From: Anaerolineales bacterium
Lineage (GTDB): Bacteria; Chloroflexota; Anaerolineae; Anaerolineales; UBA6663
Reading direction: 5' to 3'
Assembly: GCA_017999235.1 (NCBI GenBank)
Contig: JAGOBN010000102.1
Span: 1-9,471 of the forward strand
DNA: 9,471 bases
In this document: one piece after another, positions 1 through 8,373 of the stretch
How the letters are laid out: each line of letters starts with the position of its first letter
Position numbering within the stretch: the stretch's first letter is position 1
Made by a program: the position numbers and the translations under genes
The notes under the pieces: generated by a model
The model's database searches: none
Told to the model about the DNA's origin: nothing
The model's input: the letters and a program-made list of their open reading frames with translations, nothing else

Positions 1-455
1 GCCACGAACAGGCTGCCGCCGGCCAGCCCCACCACACTCAACTGGCGGGTGCGTCCGGGGTTCAGCGCGTCGCGGTGCTGGAGCCAGGCGGTCAGCCCGA
101 GCCCGAAGGCCAGCATCGGCATGATCCAGGCGAACCCGGTGCAGCTCAGCAGGGCCGAGGCGCCGGCCAGCGCCGCCAGCAGGGCGGTGAGATCGGTGCC
201 GTTGCCTTTGTAGGGCGCTTCGGGTTGGGCGGCGCGGGCCGCGGACGCCTGGCTGGGCGCGATGCCGGCGGCGTAGCGTTCCGGGGGGATGACCGTTTGG
301 CCGGCGCGCAGGCGGTCGGCGGCGTGGTCCGGACACAGCCGCTGGCCGGCGTCCGTGTACCACAGACAGGCGCCGCACACCGGCTGAGCGCACAGCTCGC
401 ACTGTTCGACCGCGTGCCGGTCCGGGTGGCGATAGCAGGTGTTCGCAGGGGTCAT
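1..455 (-). CDS. B-box-type zinc-finger membrane protein, 5' part only (C-terminus beyond left edge)
   Basis: The reading frame is open to the window edge, with 151 codons visible. The N-terminus holds a small zinc-binding module with paired ligands C7-x2-H10, C19-x2-C22, C27-x2-C30 and C41-x2-H44, which is the B-box-like pattern found at the front of many bacterial membrane proteins. A proline- and alanine-rich linker follows (about residues 50-85). Then come hydrophobic stretches at about 89-107 and 108-124 and the start of a third at about 141, so the rest is probably a multi-pass membrane domain of the DUF4190 or similar kind. The ATG is the only plausible start: a TAG lies in frame 18 bp upstream and the zinc ligands begin at residue 7. 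No clear Shine-Dalgarno is seen. The gene starts 19 nt after the T-tract of the ahcY terminator, leaving little room for its own promoter. The biochemical role is unknown; zinc binding and membrane location are inferred from composition. Confidence 0.72.
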   Translation of the reverse strand, partial: MTPANTCYRHPDRHAVEQCELCAQPVCGACLWYTDAGQRLCPDHAADRLRAGQTVIPPERYAAGIAPSQASAARAAQPEAPYKGNGTDLTALLAALAGASALLSCTGFAWIMPMLAFGLGLTAWLQHRDALNPGRTRQLSVVGLAGGSLFV

Positions 456-474
456 AGAGGCCGGCCCACGCTAG

Positions 475-520
475 AAAAAAGGGATTAGGGACCGCCGAGC
501 GCTGAATCCCTAATCCCTTT
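475..520 (-). terminator. Intrinsic terminator downstream of ahcY
   Basis: A perfect 14-bp inverted repeat (arms 478-491 and 507-520) encloses a 15-nt loop. Read on the minus strand it is followed by six T residues, three of them at the base of the stem. The plus-strand reading has no T-tract, so it is one-directional and fits termination of the mtnA-kinase-ahcY transcript 25 bp past the ahcY stop. The arms are copies of the TTAGGGA/TCCCTAA repeat seen elsewhere between genes here. Confidence 0.7.
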
Positions 521-536
521 ATTCTAATCCCTAAGC
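478..536. repeat. Telomere-like short repeat cluster (TTAGGGA/TCCCTAA)
   Basis: The stretch carries three imperfect copies of a core resembling ATCCCTAA or its complement: gggattaggga at 481-491, tccctaatccc at 507-517 and ctaatccctaa at 524-534. They lie in mixed orientation and only between genes. Related short repeats occur at 1821-1854, 1882-1896 and 8329-8353. Confidence 0.6.
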
Positions 537-544
537 CCGAAAAC

Positions 545-1854
<1,310 letters not shown>

Positions 1855-1905
1855 GCCTGGTGACTAGAACTTGATCCTCAACCTCTAACCCCTAATGTGT
1901 AAATC

Positions 1906-2859
1906 CTAAAACAGCTCGTTCAACAACTCTCCGTCGTCAAAGTGCTGGCGGAAACGGGTGAGAAATTCGGCCAGGGTGTAGTGGTGGTTCTGCGGGCCGG
2001 TATTTTCCAGGCAGTAGGTGGCGGCCAGCGCCCCGATCTGCCCGCACAGCGGCCAGGGCCAGCCGGCGGCCACGCCGCGCAGCAGGCCGGCGCGGAAGGC
2101 GTCGCCCACGCCGGTGGGGTCCACCACCTGGCTGGCCGGCACAATGGCGATGTCGGTGCGGACGCCCCCGGCGTAGAGGGTGGCGCCTTGTTCGCCGCGG
2201 GTGATGACCAGCACGGCCACGTGCTTCTGCGCCTCGGTCTCATCCCAGCCCGTCATCTTCTCAATCAAGCCAAACTCATAATCGTTGACGGCCAGCATCC
2301 AGGCGCCGTCCACGTCCTCGCGCACCACGTCGGCCGTCATGCGCGCCAGCTGCTGGCTTGGGTCAAAGACGTAGCGGATCTTCAGCGCCCGGCACTCGCG
2401 CACGAACTTACGCATGGCGTCCGGGGCGTTGGGGGAGATGACCACCAGGTCCGGCGGTTCGGGCAGATCGTACAGCGATTGCACCGCCGCGAATGCCATC
2501 GCGCCGGGATAAAACGAGGCCAGCTGCGCGTTGGCTTTATCCGTGGTGGCGAAAAAGGAGGCCGTGAAGGTGCCGGCGATGACCTTGACGGCGCCGCAAT
2601 CCACGCCGTGCTGTTCCAGCCAGGCGCGGTAATCGCCGAAGTCCTCGCCGGCCGTCCCCATCAACAGCGGCCGGCCGCCCAACAGGGCGTGGGTGTAGGC
2701 GATGTTGGGGGCGATGCCGCCGCGCTGGCGCGTCATCGAGTCCACCAGAAAGCTCAGGCTGATCGATTCGAGTTTGTCCGGCAGGAAGTTGTCCTTGAAG
2801 TAGCCGGGAAAGGTCATCAAGTAGTCGTAGGCGATGGAGCCGGTGAAGAGGATACGCAT
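1906..2859 (-). CDS. PfkB-family kinase, probable adenosine/nucleoside kinase
   Basis: This is a ribokinase-fold sugar/nucleoside kinase of 317 residues, normal for the family. The N-terminal PfkB signature region is GGIAPNIAY (47-55) and the C-terminal signature is DPTGVGDAFRAGLL (247-260). Within it, D253 is the expected catalytic base and the GVGD turn forms the anion hole. The C-terminal stretch CLENTGPQNHHYTLAEF (283-299) resembles PfkB proteins annotated as adenosine kinase. Operon position is the main specificity clue: it lies 6 bp after mtnA and before ahcY, whose product is adenosine, so adenosine to AMP is the favoured reaction. A ribose- or other nucleoside-directed activity cannot be excluded from sequence alone. 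The ATG start fits the usual compact N-terminus (MRILFTGSIAYD). No Shine-Dalgarno is visible, so translation is probably coupled to mtnA termination. Confidence 0.85.
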   Translation of the reverse strand: MRILFTGSIAYDYLMTFPGYFKDNFLPDKLESISLSFLVDSMTRQRGGIAPNIAYTHALLGGRPLLMGTAGEDFGDYRAWLEQHGVDCGAVKVIAGTFTASFFATTDKANAQLASFYPGAMAFAAVQSLYDLPEPPDLVVISPNAPDAMRKFVRECRALKIRYVFDPSQQLARMTADVVREDVDGAWMLAVNDYEFGLIEKMTGWDETEAQKHVAVLVITRGEQGATLYAGGVRTDIAIVPASQVVDPTGVGDAFRAGLLRGVAAGWPWPLCGQIGALAATYCLENTGPQNHHYTLAEFLTRFRQHFDDGELLNELF

Positions 2860-2865
2860 AATGGA

Positions 2866-3936
2866 TCAAGAAATCGGTGAATAAGCGGGCAGCGCCTCGT
2901 TGTTGACGGCGCGGGCCAGGTTCTTCTCAAACGGCGGCCGCACGACGCCGTTCTCGGTGACGATGCCGGTCAGGTAGCGGTGCGGCGTCACGTCAAACGC
3001 CGGGTTGCGGGCGGTGATGCCGGCCGGCGTGGCGCGTTCGCCCGCGATCTGGATATTGAGCACTTCGTCGGCGTCGCGCTCCTCGATCGGGATCAGGTCG
3101 CCGTGCGCCAGCGCCAGATCCACCGTGGAGGTGGGCGCCACCGAGTAGAACGGCACGCCGTTCTCGTGGGCCAGCACGGCCAGCTGATATGTGCCGATCT
3201 TGTTGGCCACATCGCCGTTGGCGGCGATGCGGTCCGCGCCGACCAGCACCAGATTGACCTGGCCGCGGCGCATGAAATAGCCGGCGGCCGTGTCGGCGAT
3301 CAGGTCAAAGGGCACGCCGGCCTGCTGGAGTTCCCACGCCGTCAGCCGCGCGCCCTGCAGGCGCGGCCGGGTTTCATCCACCAGCACGCGCAGGCGCTTG
3401 CCCTGGGCATGGGCCGTGAAGACCACCCCCAGCGCGGTGCCGTAATCCACCGCCGCCAGGGCGCCGGTGTTGCAATGGTGCAGGACCGTATCACCGTCCT
3501 CAATTAACGCGGCGCCGTGCGCGCCCATCTGCTGGTTGATGGCCACGTCCTCGTCGGCCAGCTTCTGCGCCTCGGCCAGGAGCCGCTGCCGGAAGTCGGC
3601 GGCGGTGGCCGCTTCCAGCCGGCCGGCCACCGCCAGCAGGCGATCCACCGCCCAAGCCAGGTTGACGGCCGTCGGGCGCGCGGCCTTCAGCACGAGCGCG
3701 GCCGCCTCCAGGTCCTGCAGGACGCCGGCGCGGTCCGGGGCGGGGCTCTCAAAGGCGGCCAAAGCCAGCCCAAAGGCCGCCGCCGCGCCGATGGCGGGCG
3801 CGCCGCGCACCACCATATCGGTGATGGCGCGCGCCACGTCGGTATAGTGGTGGAAGATCGGGGTTTCCAGGCGGCCCGGCAGGCGCCGCTGGTCAATCAG
3901 CCGCACGCCGCCAGCCTGCCATTCTACGGTTCGCAC
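2866..3936 (-). CDS. mtnA: S-methyl-5-thioribose-1-phosphate isomerase (MtnA / eIF2B-like fold)
   Basis: It converts methylthioribose-1-phosphate to methylthioribulose-1-phosphate in methylthioadenosine salvage. The 356-residue length is typical. The N-terminus reads RTVEW...LIDQRRLPG, followed by [16 protein letters not shown] (41-56), HHCNTGALA with catalytic C155, [17 protein letters not shown] (187-203), [18 protein letters not shown] with catalytic D235, and a C-terminal [21 protein letters not shown]155 and D235 match C160 and D240 of Bacillus subtilis MtnA. I chose the GTG at 3936: it begins the conserved N-terminus and has GGAAGGAAG 9 nt upstream. The frame stays open 89 codons further upstream, but that stretch is unrelated to the family and crosses the promoter and terminator. 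Related alternatives are 5-deoxyribose-1-phosphate isomerase or ribose-1,5-bisphosphate isomerase. As first gene of the operon it follows a leader with a terminator-like hairpin. Confidence 0.92.
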   Translation of the reverse strand: MRTVEWQAGGVRLIDQRRLPGRLETPIFHHYTDVARAITDMVVRGAPAIGAAAAFGLALAAFESPAPDRAGVLQDLEAAALVLKAARPTAVNLAWAVDRLLAVAGRLEAATAADFRQRLLAEAQKLADEDVAINQQMGAHGAALIEDGDTVLHHCNTGALAAVDYGTALGVVFTAHAQGKRLRVLVDETRPRLQGARLTAWELQQAGVPFDLIADTAAGYFMRRGQVNLVLVGADRIAANGDVANKIGTYQLAVLAHENGVPFYSVAPTSTVDLALAHGDLIPIEERDADEVLNIQIAGERATPAGITARNPAFDVTPHRYLTGIVTENGVVRPPFEKNLARAVNNEALPAYSPIS

Positions 3937-3945
3937 AATCGCGTT

Positions 3946-3954
3946 CTTCCTTCC
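3946..3954 (-). promoter_or_regulatory. Ribosome binding site deciding the GTG start of mtnA
   Basis: Minus-strand GGAAGGAAG ends 9 nt before the GTG at 3936-3934. It decides between this start and the far upstream in-frame codon that would give an 89-residue non-homologous extension. Confidence 0.65.
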
Positions 3955-3967
3955 GCCGTGGGTGCGC

Positions 3968-3997
3968 AAAAAAAACGCCCTCCCAGCGAGAGCGCGT
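3968..3997 (-). terminator. Promoter-proximal intrinsic terminator / putative attenuator in the mtnA leader
   Basis: Read on the minus strand, a 10-position stem (9 paired including one T-G, one G-G mismatch) with a GCT triloop is followed directly by T8. It lies between the predicted mtnA promoter and the mtnA ribosome binding site, starting about 8-10 nt after the expected transcription start. No minus-strand gene lies upstream, so it cannot serve as the end of another operon. Conditional termination of the mtnA operon is the simplest reading. The A8 on the plus strand gives no terminator in that direction. Confidence 0.6.
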
Positions 3998-4011
3998 CGC
4001 AAACGCAGGCG

Positions 4012-4039
4012 ATTATAGCATGCACAGGAGGCCTGTAAA
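4012..4039 (-). promoter_or_regulatory. Sigma70-type promoter for the mtnA-kinase-ahcY operon
   Basis: On the minus strand TTTACA (4039-4034, 5 of 6 to consensus) is followed after 16 bp by a perfect TATAAT (4017-4012). The transcription start is expected near 4005, giving a leader of about 70 nt before the mtnA GTG. It is the best promoter match I found in the window. Confidence 0.7.
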
Positions 4040-4063
4040 GAGCACGCGGCTCTACGGTACAAT
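4034..4063 (+). promoter_or_regulatory. Candidate promoter for ung, back-to-back with the mtnA promoter
   Basis: A TACAAT -10 element (4058-4063, 5 of 6) lies 27 bp before the ung ATG. The -35 is poor: TGTAAA at 4034-4039 with an 18-bp spacer matches only 3 of 6, and is the same hexamer used as the mtnA -35 on the other strand. The two divergent promoters would therefore overlap at their -35 elements. Confidence 0.45.
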
Positions 4064-4090
4064 GGCGCTTCGCGGCGGGACCCAGTTTCA

Positions 4091-4768
4091 ATGGATAACG
4101 ATTCTATGGAGACCAGTTGGCGGCCGGTGTTGCTGGCGGAGACCGAGAAACCGTATTGGAAGGACCTGCAGGCCTTTGTGCGCGAGGAGCGCCGGAAAGG
4201 CACGGTCTACCCGCCGGACAAAGAAGTCTTCTCAGCGCTGTATTTGACGCCGATTGAGCAAGTCAGCGTGTTCATCCTGGGCCAGGATCCTTACCACGGC
4301 CCAAACCAGGCGCACGGCCTGTGCTTCTCGGTGCGGCGCGGGGTGCCGGCGCCGCCATCGCTGGTCAATATCTTCCAGGAACTGCACGCGGATCTAGGCT
4401 GCGCCCTCCCCAGCCACGGCAACCTGGAACACTGGGCCAAACAAGGGGTCTTGTTGTTGAATGCCGTGCTGACGGTGCGCGCCGGCCAGGCCAATTCCCA
4501 CAAGGACCGCGGCTGGGAGACGTTTACCGACGCCGTGCTCAAGGCGGTGAATGCCCGGCCGGAGCCGGTGGTCTTTGTGCTGTGGGGCGCCTACGCGCGC
4601 AAAAAGGCCGGCCTGATCGACACCGCCCGGCACGTCATCGTCCAATCCGCGCATCCCTCGCCGCTCTCGGCGCACAACGGTTTCTTTGGCAGCCGGCCCT
4701 TCTCCAAGATCAACGCCGCCCTGCGCGCCGCCGGCCGGCCGGAGATTGACTGGCAGATTCCCGACTAA
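4091..4768 (+). CDS. ung: Uracil-DNA glycosylase, family 1 (UNG)
   Basis: It removes uracil from DNA, arising by cytosine deamination or dUTP misincorporation, and starts base-excision repair. The 225-residue length is standard. The water-activating motif GQDPYHG is at 64-70 with catalytic D66 (E. coli D64). LCFSV (77-81) carries the uracil-stacking Phe, LLLN is at 121-124, and the DNA-intercalation loop HPSPLSA is at 188-194 with H188 (E. coli H187). The C-terminal [12 protein letters not shown] is also typical. The ATG start gives the normal N-terminus; an in-frame ATG five codons later is possible. No good Shine-Dalgarno is visible and the leader would be only about 20 nt. It is the first gene of the plus-strand repair cluster, 44 bp before sbcD. 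A high-GC genome suffers frequent cytosine deamination, which fits the function but says nothing specific about regulation. Confidence 0.97.
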   Translation: MDNDSMETSWRPVLLAETEKPYWKDLQAFVREERRKGTVYPPDKEVFSALYLTPIEQVSVFILGQDPYHGPNQAHGLCFSVRRGVPAPPSLVNIFQELHADLGCALPSHGNLEHWAKQGVLLLNAVLTVRAGQANSHKDRGWETFTDAVLKAVNARPEPVVFVLWGAYARKKAGLIDTARHVIVQSAHPSPLSAHNGFFGSRPFSKINAALRAAGRPEIDWQIPD

Positions 4769-4812
4769 TCCCTGGCCGCCCCGCGGGGTTAGCGTTGGCC
4801 CTCACGCACACC

Positions 4813-6054
4813 ATGCCTGACCCGATCCGGATCTTACACTTCGCCGACCTGCATGTCGGCATGGAAAACTACGGCAGGCTGGACCCGGCCACCGGCGTCT
4901 CCAGCCGCATCCAGGATTTTCTCGACCGGCTGGATGAGGTGGCCGCGTACGCCGTGGACCGTCAGGCCGACCTGGTGATCTTCGCCGGCGACGCTTTCAA
5001 GACCCGCGACCCCGATCCGACCCAGCTGCGCGAGTTCGCACGCCGCCTGCGCCGGCTGGCCGAGCAGGTGCCGGTCTTCATGCTGGTGGGCAACCACGAT
5101 CTGCCCAGCATGGCCGCCCGCGCCACCTCCATTGATATCTTCAGCACGCTGGAAGTGCCCAACATCGTCGTCGGGCGCGCGCCCGGCGCGCGCGTGTTTG
5201 AGACCCGGCGCGGGCCGGTGTTTGTGGGCTGGATGCCGTTCCCGGTCCGCAACCGCCTGCTGGCGCGGGACGAGCACCGCGAGGCTTCGATCGAGGCCCT
5301 GGACCGCGCACTGGAGGGGGTGGTGAATGCCGCGCTGACGGACCTGGCGCAGCAGGCCGCGGCCCAGGCCATGCCGCGGGTGCTGGTCGGCCACTTCACC
5401 GTAGCCGGCGCCGTCTTTGGCTCGGAGCGCAGCGTGATGACGGGCCGCGACCTGGCGGTGCAGAAATCGGTCATCGCCGACCCGGCCTGGGACTACGTGG
5501 CGCTGGGCCATATCCACAAGCACCAGGACCTAACCCGCACCGAGCGCGCCCAGGGCGGGGCTGGGCCGGCGCTGGTGTACCCCGGCTCGCTGGAGCGCAT
5601 TGACTTCAGCGAGGCCGCCGACCCGAAGGGCTTCAGCTGGGTGGAGCTGGCGCGCGGCGCGACGCGCTGGCAGTTTGTGCCGGTGCGGGCGCGGCCGTTC
5701 GAGATCATCACCGTGGACGCGCGCGGTGAAGCCGACCCCGGCGCGCTGATCGTGGCGCGGATCGCGCAACGCGATTTGGCCGGCGCCGTGGTGCGCGTGA
5801 CGGTGCAGTTGGACGAGGGCCAGGAGGCGCTCGTGCGCCGGCGGGAGATTGAAGCCGCGCTGACCGAGGCCGGCGCCGCCAACATCGCCGGCGTCAATCT
5901 GGAGATCGAGCGCGCGGTGCGCGCGCCGGGCGTGGGCGCGGCGGCCGAGTCGCTCACGCCGGAGCAGTGGCTGGAGCGTTACCTGGCCGCCAAAGGCAAA
6001 CCGCCGGAGCGGACGCAGCGCCTGCTGGACGCGGCCCGGGAGCTGTGGGCATGA
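4813..6054 (+). CDS. sbcD: SbcD/Mre11-type double-strand-break repair nuclease
   Basis: This is the metallophosphoesterase nuclease subunit of the SbcCD (Mre11-Rad50) complex, which trims DNA ends and cuts hairpins with its ATPase partner. All Mn-binding phosphoesterase motifs are present (numbered from this ATG): FADLHVG (D12, H14), FAGDAF (D60), VGNHDLP (N94, H95), VGHFTVAG (H194) and LGHIHKH (H233, H235). YPGSLERIDFSE follows, then a C-terminal capping and partner-binding region to residue 413. The ATG is chosen because MPDPIRILHFADLHVG is the usual compact start. A TTG six codons upstream (4795), preceded by GGGG, would give 419 residues and cannot be excluded. Its TGA overlaps the sbcC ATG in the sequence ATGA, indicating translational coupling and matched subunit production. 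Confidence 0.95.
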   Translation: MPDPIRILHFADLHVGMENYGRLDPATGVSSRIQDFLDRLDEVAAYAVDRQADLVIFAGDAFKTRDPDPTQLREFARRLRRLAEQVPVFMLVGNHDLPSMAARATSIDIFSTLEVPNIVVGRAPGARVFETRRGPVFVGWMPFPVRNRLLARDEHREASIEALDRALEGVVNAALTDLAQQAAAQAMPRVLVGHFTVAGAVFGSERSVMTGRDLAVQKSVIADPAWDYVALGHIHKHQDLTRTERAQGGAGPALVYPGSLERIDFSEAADPKGFSWVELARGATRWQFVPVRARPFEIITVDARGEADPGALIVARIAQRDLAGAVVRVTVQLDEGQEALVRRREIEAALTEAGAANIAGVNLEIERAVRAPGVGAAAESLTPEQWLERYLAAKGKPPERTQRLLDAARELWA

Positions 6055-8315
6055 TCCCGCTGCGCCTGGAGATCAAGAACTTCCTCGCCTACCGCAGCCC
6101 GGCGCCGCTGGATTTTACCGGCCTGCATGTGGCGGTGCTCACCGGCGAAAACGGCGCCGGCAAGTCGTCGCTGCTGGACGCCATCACCTGGTGTCTGTGG
6201 GGGCGCGCCCGCGCCAAAAAGGACGATGAGCTGGTCCATCAGGGCCAGAGCGAGATGCGCGTCGAGCTGACCTTGGCCTTGGGCGGGCAGACCTACCGCG
6301 TCATCCGCGCCAAGCGCGCCGGCAAAGCGGCCGGCGGCCTGCTGGATCTGCAAATCCAGAACGAGCAGGGCAAGTGGGCCACCATCGCCGAGCCCACCAT
6401 CCCCAAGACCCAAGACAAGCTCATCACGCTCCTGCGGCTGAGTTACGAGACCTTCGTCAATTCGGCCTATCTGGTGCAGGGTCAGGCGGATGAGTTCACG
6501 GGCAAGCGGCCGGCCGAGCGCAAGCAGGTCCTGGCCGATATTCTGGGCCTGCAGGCCTGGGAGCGCTACGAAGAGCGCGCCAAACAGAAGATCAAGACGG
6601 TGGATACGCAGCTGGCCGGTCTGGACGCCGTCCTGGCCGAGATTGAGACGGAGCTGGCGCGCCGGCCCGAGTACGAGCGCGAGCTGGGCGGGGCCCAGGC
6701 GCGCGTCATCGAAGTGGGCGAGCGGCTGCGCCAGGCCGAGGCGGATTGGGCGCGCATCGAGGCCGCGCGTCAGGCGCTGGTGGCCGTGCAGCGCCAGATC
6801 GACGACCTGACGCGCCGCGTGCGTGACGCCGAAAGGGAACTGGCCGGTCTGGATACCGATCTGCGCGCCGCCCAGGCGCAGGCCGATACCGCCGCGCTGG
6901 CGCGCGAACTGCACGCCGCCGAGCGCCGCGTGCGCGAGCTGACGGAGCGCGAGACCGACCGCGAGCAGATGACCGAGGCGCGCCGGCTGAACGCCGAATT
7001 GGCCGGCCAGCTCAAGGGCCAGAACGAAGCCGCCCAGAGCGAAGGCGAGGCCTATAAGAAGCGGCTGGCGCAGGCCGAAGTGGAAGCGGCGCAGGCGCGC
7101 CGGCGCGCCCTGGAAGCCGCCCAGGCGGAAGTGGACAAGCTCCGCCGGCGCATGGCGAACCTGGAAACCGCCACGGCCGCGCTGTGTCCCACCTGCGGCC
7201 AGCCGCTGAGTGACGCCCAGCGCGCGCAGCTCCTGGCGGACCTGGCCGCGGAATGCGCGGAGCGCGAGGCGCACGGGCAGGCGGAGGCCGGCGAGGTGCT
7301 GGCCCGTCTGCAGGCCGCCACCGAAGCCTGGAACGCCGAGATCGAGGCCCGGCGCGCCGCCTACCGCCAGAACCAGGCGCAGCTCAAGACCCTGACCGAT
7401 GAGCAAGGGCGCATGGACCGCGATCTGCAGGCCTATGCCCTGGAGCTGCGCGAGAAGCCCGTCCTGACCGAAAAGGTGGGCCAGCTGCGGACCGCGCTGG
7501 CGCAGGCCGGCGCCGCCCAGGAACGCATCACGCTCCTGCTCAGCCGGCGGGCGCGCTGGCAGCAGACGCTGGAAGCCGATCAGCACACGCGGCAGACCAT
7601 CGAGGCTGAGGCCGCCGGCCAGCGCGCCGTGCTGCGCGATGCCGAGGTGCGCCAGCGCGCGCTGGACCAGCTGCGCCAGGACGATACCCTGGCCAAGGCG
7701 CGGCTCGGCGCCACCGAACAGAAGCTGCGCGCGCTGGAGGGACAGGCCCAGCAGCGGGAGGCCAAACGCGCCGAGCGCCTGCAGTTGGCCGAGGCGCGCG
7801 GTCTGTATGACGAACTGCGCGAGGCGTTTGGCAAAAAAGGCGTGCCGGCCCTCATCATCGAGGCGGCTGTGCCGGAGATCGAGGCGGCGGCCAACCGCCT
7901 GCTGGCGCGCATCACCGACGGGCGCATGACGGTGCGCTTCAAGATGCAGCGCGAGACCCAGGCCGGCGACGTGCGCGAAACCCTGGAAATTGAGATCGCG
8001 GACGAGCTGGGGACGCGCGCCTACGAAAACTTCTCCGGCGGCGAGCAGTTCCGCGTCAACTTTGCCGTGCGGATCGCGCTCAGCCAGCTGCTGGCGCGGC
8101 GGGCCGGCACCCAGCTCCACACGCTGATCATCGACGAAGGCTTTGGCGTGCTGGACGCGGTCGGCCGGGAGCGCCTGGTGGAGGCCATTAACGCCATCCA
8201 GGATGATTTTGAGCGCATCCTGGTGGTGACGCACATCGACGAACTCAAGGACGCCTTCCCGGCGCGGATTGAGATCACCAAGACGCCGCACGGGTCGGAA
8301 ATCACGCTGGCGTGA
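6051..8315 (+). CDS. sbcC: SbcC/Rad50-type SMC-like ATPase, compact form
   Basis: This is the ATPase subunit of the SbcCD (Rad50-Mre11) complex, which tethers DNA ends and controls the nuclease by ATP-driven clamping. The N-terminal half-ATPase has Walker A GENGAGKSS (32-40) and the Q-loop YLVQGQADEF (Q143). A charged, Ala/Glu/Arg-rich coiled coil runs from about 165 to 370. The zinc-hook CPTC (C379, C382) follows, then a returning coil to about 590. The C-terminal half has FGKKGVPALIIE (from 593), signature SGGEQ (662-666), Walker B LIIDEG (D695, E696), D-loop GVLD and switch histidine in VVTHIDEL. The 754 residues are clearly shorter than E. coli SbcC (about 1050), the difference lying in the coils, so the arms are short. 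The frame is open 28 codons further upstream inside sbcD, but the coupled ATG gives the typical MIPLRLEIKNF start. Confidence 0.96.
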   Translation: MIPLRLEIKNFLAYRSPAPLDFTGLHVAVLTGENGAGKSSLLDAITWCLWGRARAKKDDELVHQGQSEMRVELTLALGGQTYRVIRAKRAGKAAGGLLDLQIQNEQGKWATIAEPTIPKTQDKLITLLRLSYETFVNSAYLVQGQADEFTGKRPAERKQVLADILGLQAWERYEERAKQKIKTVDTQLAGLDAVLAEIETELARRPEYERELGGAQARVIEVGERLRQAEADWARIEAARQALVAVQRQIDDLTRRVRDAERELAGLDTDLRAAQAQADTAALARELHAAERRVRELTERETDREQMTEARRLNAELAGQLKGQNEAAQSEGEAYKKRLAQAEVEAAQARRRALEAAQAEVDKLRRRMANLETATAALCPTCGQPLSDAQRAQLLADLAAECAEREAHGQAEAGEVLARLQAATEAWNAEIEARRAAYRQNQAQLKTLTDEQGRMDRDLQAYALELREKPVLTEKVGQLRTALAQAGAAQERITLLLSRRARWQQTLEADQHTRQTIEAEAAGQRAVLRDAEVRQRALDQLRQDDTLAKARLGATEQKLRALEGQAQQREAKRAERLQLAEARGLYDELREAFGKKGVPALIIEAAVPEIEAAANRLLARITDGRMTVRFKMQRETQAGDVRETLEIEIADELGTRAYENFSGGEQFRVNFAVRIALSQLLARRAGTQLHTLIIDEGFGVLDAVGRERLVEAINAIQDDFERILVVTHIDELKDAFPARIEITKTPHGSEITLA

Positions 8316-8328
8316 GGGGCTGGGAAAA

Positions 8329-8353
8329 TGAGAAGTGAGAAGTGAGAGTGAGG
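8329..8353. repeat. Short tandem heptamer repeat (TGAGAAG) after sbcC
   Basis: TGAGAAG occurs twice in perfect tandem (8329-8342), followed by degenerate TGAGAG and TGAGG. It occupies the short gap between sbcC and the small downstream gene and resembles, in length and purine-rich character, the repeats found in other gaps of this window. Confidence 0.6.
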
Positions 8354-8373
8354 ATGCGCTCGATGAGGAAAAC

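Noticed and set aside
75..488. 137-codon open frame on the plus strand at the left end
   Set aside because: Antisense to the zinc-finger membrane protein, whose ordered Cys/His ligands and hydrophobic segments are much stronger evidence.
478..536. CCCTAA-like repeats as a linear-replicon telomere
   Set aside because: Only a few degenerate copies lie between two ordinary genes, in both orientations; not a terminal array.
1942..2880. 312-codon open frame on the plus strand opposite the PfkB kinase
   Set aside because: Antisense shadow of a well-supported kinase, with Gly/His/Val-rich composition and no family motif.
3937..4203. N-terminal extension of mtnA by 89 codons
   Set aside because: The extension has no similarity to MtnA, runs through the promoter, hairpin and T8, and overlaps the ung 5' end. 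The GTG at 3936 with its ribosome binding site matches the family N-terminus.
4779..4788. ccccgcgggg palindrome between ung and sbcD as a terminator or operator
   Set aside because: It has no loop-forming spacer and no T-tract, and a 10-bp GC palindrome is expected by chance in DNA this GC-rich.
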